This document shows, piece by piece, positions 62,250-64,000 of a DNA stretch of 64,000 nt (its first letter is position 1; each line of letters begins with the position of its first letter). The DNA is from Enterococcaceae bacterium (GTDB lineage: Bacteria > Bacillota > Bacilli > Lactobacillales > Enterococcaceae). The notes under the pieces are model-generated. The model had not been told where the DNA came from. It saw nothing but the letters and a program-made list of their open reading frames with translations, and did no database searches. The DNA lies in NCBI GenBank assembly GCA_022649665.1, contig JALCOL010000006.1, positions 1 through 64,000 of the forward strand, read 5' to 3'. Made by a program: the position numbers and the translations under genes.

Positions 62250-63143
62250 TTGAAAAAAAAGGGAATACATTATGCAGGCATTGCGGGGATCGTGCTGTTG
62301 AGCGCCTTTGCGGCTTTTATGGTTTTACGCTACTTTTTCCCGCCGATCAAACAGATCAATATGGCAACGGAAACATTCACGAATCAAAAATTCAAAAGAA
62401 CGGTGATCGAGCTGACTGCGCTGGGAGATTCGCTGACAGAAGGGATCGGCGATTCGACCAAACAGGGCGGCTATGTGGCGCCACTCAAGCGAGATCTGGT
62501 GAGTGAATATGCGTTTAAAAATGTGGCGACCGCTAATTTTGGAAAAAGCGGCGACCGGAGCGATCAAATCTTAAAACGCATTGCTGACGACAAGAAACTT
62601 CAAGACTCTTTGAAAAAAGCCGATTTGATCACACTGACAGTCGGCGGGAATGATCTGATGAAAGTCATTTCGGGGGATTTGACCGGGGCGGTCAATGAGA
62701 AAAAATTCGATGCAGCGCTCGATGTCTATCAAAGCCGGCTCGTCAAACTTTTCGGTGCGATCCAAACACTCAATCCGAAAGCTCCAATCTACCTTTTAGG
62801 GATCTATAATCCGTTTTACGGTCAGCTTGATGAAGCGCAGTCTTTTGGCGAATATGTCGACCGCTGGAACAAGGGGACTCGTCAGACTGCTGATAAAGCA
62901 GAAAAGGTCTATTTCGTCCCGATCAGCGAGAAGTTTATGGCAACCGTCACCGACCGTTCTGCATCCAGCAGCGCGACCAGCAGTGATTCTTCAAGCAGCG
63001 ATGCGGCAGATACCAGTCAGCTGCCGATCTATTTAGGCGATGATCATTTTCATCCGAATTCATTGGGGTACGAAATGATCGCGACGGCCTTTCAAGATGA
63101 AATGATCAAAACGCAAGATGACTGGCTGCCAAAGGAGAAGTAG
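62250..63143 (+). CDS. SGNH-hydrolase lipoprotein-like esterase (YpmR-like)
   Basis: 297 residues from the TTG behind CGAGGTGAAA. A membrane anchor at about 8-30 precedes an SGNH esterase domain: catalytic Ser61 in LGDSLTEG, block III GGND near 131-134, and the Asp/His pair in DDHFHP near the C-terminus. A Ser-rich insert (SASSSATSSDSSSSD) lies before the last block. Position before ypmS agrees with ypmR of Bacillus. It likely acts outside the membrane. Confidence 0.92.
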   Translation: MKKKGIHYAGIAGIVLLSAFAAFMVLRYFFPPIKQINMATETFTNQKFKRTVIELTALGDSLTEGIGDSTKQGGYVAPLKRDLVSEYAFKNVATANFGKSGDRSDQILKRIADDKKLQDSLKKADLITLTVGGNDLMKVISGDLTGAVNEKKFDAALDVYQSRLVKLFGAIQTLNPKAPIYLLGIYNPFYGQLDEAQSFGEYVDRWNKGTRQTADKAEKVYFVPISEKFMATVTDRSASSSATSSDSSSSDAADTSQLPIYLGDDHFHPNSLGYEMIATAFQDEMIKTQDDWLPKEK

Positions 63144-63782
63144 ATGGAAAAACAAACGAATAATAATAAATTGAAGTCTAGCGAAAAGCGGCCGCAGCGC
63201 GATCTTTGGAAGATCGCGACCCTCATCCTGCTCGGCCTTGTTGCTGGGGTCGTGATCTTTTTCACAGTGAATCTTTTATCTTCTCCAAAAGAGATCGCAA
63301 CCGATGAGGAAACAAGCATGCCGGCGGGGACTGATTTGGCGGACATCACGATGACCAAAGAACAGGCGAATACGCTGATCAGTCACTTTCTGACTGCGTA
63401 TCAAGGAAAAAACAAAACGAAGTACCAGCTCGTCTTGAGCAAACAGGCGATGCTCTCGGGAACGCTTCAGATCTTGGGGCAATCGATCGACTTTCACTTG
63501 AGTTTCGATCCATATGTAATGGAAAACGGCAACTTGCAGTTAAAGGCCCGTACGCTGGCGTTAGGAACTTTGCAGCTGCCGATCTCGCAGGCGCTCCGCT
63601 TTATTGATACGCAATTTGATTTTCCCAAGTGGATCACGATCGATCAGTCGGAAAAAGCGATCATTTTGCACTTTGATAAATTTGAAGCAGCAAAAGGCGT
63701 CTATCTGAAAGCTAAACGGATCAATTTGGCGGACGACGAATTGCGTTTTAGTGTCTATTTGAAGAAAACAGCGAACAAGTAA
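63144..63782 (+). CDS. YpmS-family (DUF2140) membrane-anchored protein
   Basis: 212 residues with a basic cytosolic start, one membrane helix (about 28-50) and an extracytoplasmic domain ending with KRINLADDELRFSVYLKK, a hallmark of DUF2140. It directly follows the SGNH gene with no gap. Function unknown; the two may act on lipids or wall polymers together. Confidence 0.9.
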   Translation: MEKQTNNNKLKSSEKRPQRDLWKIATLILLGLVAGVVIFFTVNLLSSPKEIATDEETSMPAGTDLADITMTKEQANTLISHFLTAYQGKNKTKYQLVLSKQAMLSGTLQILGQSIDFHLSFDPYVMENGNLQLKARTLALGTLQLPISQALRFIDTQFDFPKWITIDQSEKAIILHFDKFEAAKGVYLKAKRINLADDELRFSVYLKKTANK

Positions 63783-63795
63783 AAGGGGCGTCGAG

Positions 63796-64000
63796 ATGAA
63801 GAGAAGCTACTATCACTATATGGAGACCGAGCGGCATCCGAATCCGAAAAGCCGGCTTGCGGAAGTTGCCAATATCGTTTGTGCGATGCCGGATTTTCCG
63901 AAGCAGAGCCAAGATTACCAAGAACTTTCCCATTTTTTGGAAATGACTGGCGAAGTGGATATGGATGCGTTTGACGCGAGTTGGCAGAAGTATATCGAGA
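63796..64000 (+). CDS. YozE/UPF0346-family protein, 3' end cut by the window
   Basis: The first 68 residues of a small helical protein (RSYYHYMETERHPNPKSRLA at 3-22, then FPKQSQDYQELSHFLE) of the YozE_SAM_like family, usually about 70-75 residues. The stop is beyond the window. The AAAAGGGGCG site precedes the ATG. Its function is unknown. Confidence 0.88.
   Translation, partial: MKRSYYHYMETERHPNPKSRLAEVANIVCAMPDFPKQSQDYQELSHFLEMTGEVDMDAFDASWQKYIE

Overview
The window looks like a chromosomal segment of a low-GC Gram-positive coccus, most likely Enterococcus or a close Lactobacillales relative. The grounds are strong AGGAGG ribosome sites with some TTG/GTG starts, an AmaP-DUF2273-Asp23-GlsB stress module, and housekeeping order typical of these bacteria: dnaG-rpoD, xerD-scpA-scpB-rluB, fer-ypbB-recQ, cmk-rpsA-der-hup-ypiA-ypiB, dapB-cca and ypmR-ypmS. 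The genus is inferred from gene content and has not been tested.

Region 1 (1-5.4 kb) is accessory. It holds the 3' end of a phage-type endolysin with seven choline-binding-type repeats, the C-terminal relic of a tyrosine integrase, an MFS exporter behind a perfect operator palindrome, an orphan reading frame without a proper start, and a divergent HxlR regulator/amidohydrolase pair. Region 2 (5.9-7.7 kb) is the Asp23 envelope-stress operon.

Region 3 (8.0-28.2 kb) is the highlight: a complete glycyl-radical bacterial microcompartment (BMC) locus for anaerobic choline breakdown. CutC is identified by exact spacing of the known choline-lyase residues (Tyr210, Asp218, Phe397, Cys491, Glu493, Thr504, Tyr508, Gly823). 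CutD activates it. Acetaldehyde is split between a CoA-acylating aldehyde dehydrogenase plus PduL (acetyl-phosphate) and an iron alcohol dehydrogenase (ethanol). The shell comprises six BMC-H proteins, one EutS type, and one EutN pentamer; no tandem BMC-T gene is seen. EutP-, EutJ- and EutQ-like accessory proteins are present, and a DMT-type transporter lies at each end. A MerR regulator with a GyrI-like ligand domain sits just upstream, and the operon starts with a promoter of MerR architecture. Unusual points are a second CutC-like lyase without the targeting extension and with Tyr-to-Phe in the pocket, an aldehyde dehydrogenase paralogue whose catalytic Cys is Pro, and a transporter whose start is split by an A8 run.

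Region 4 (28.2-34.5 kb) holds small, mostly uncharacterised genes: a coiled-coil surface protein, a secreted nuclease, several proteins of about 50 residues, a tRNA-like relic, and a lysozyme-like protein. Dispersed terminator-type repeats flank parts of it.

Region 5 (34.5-64 kb) is core genome: primase and sigma-70, PlsY, AzlCD, CvfB, Fur, XerD, ScpAB, RluB, an FMN riboswitch with RibU, ferredoxin, YpbB/RecQ, a LysM protein, Cmk, S1, Der, HU, YpiAB, YitT, MazG-like, DapB, CCA enzyme, a hotdog protein, ABC-F, DHFR, hemolysin III, DegV, YpmR/YpmS and the start of a YozE-like gene cut by the window edge.
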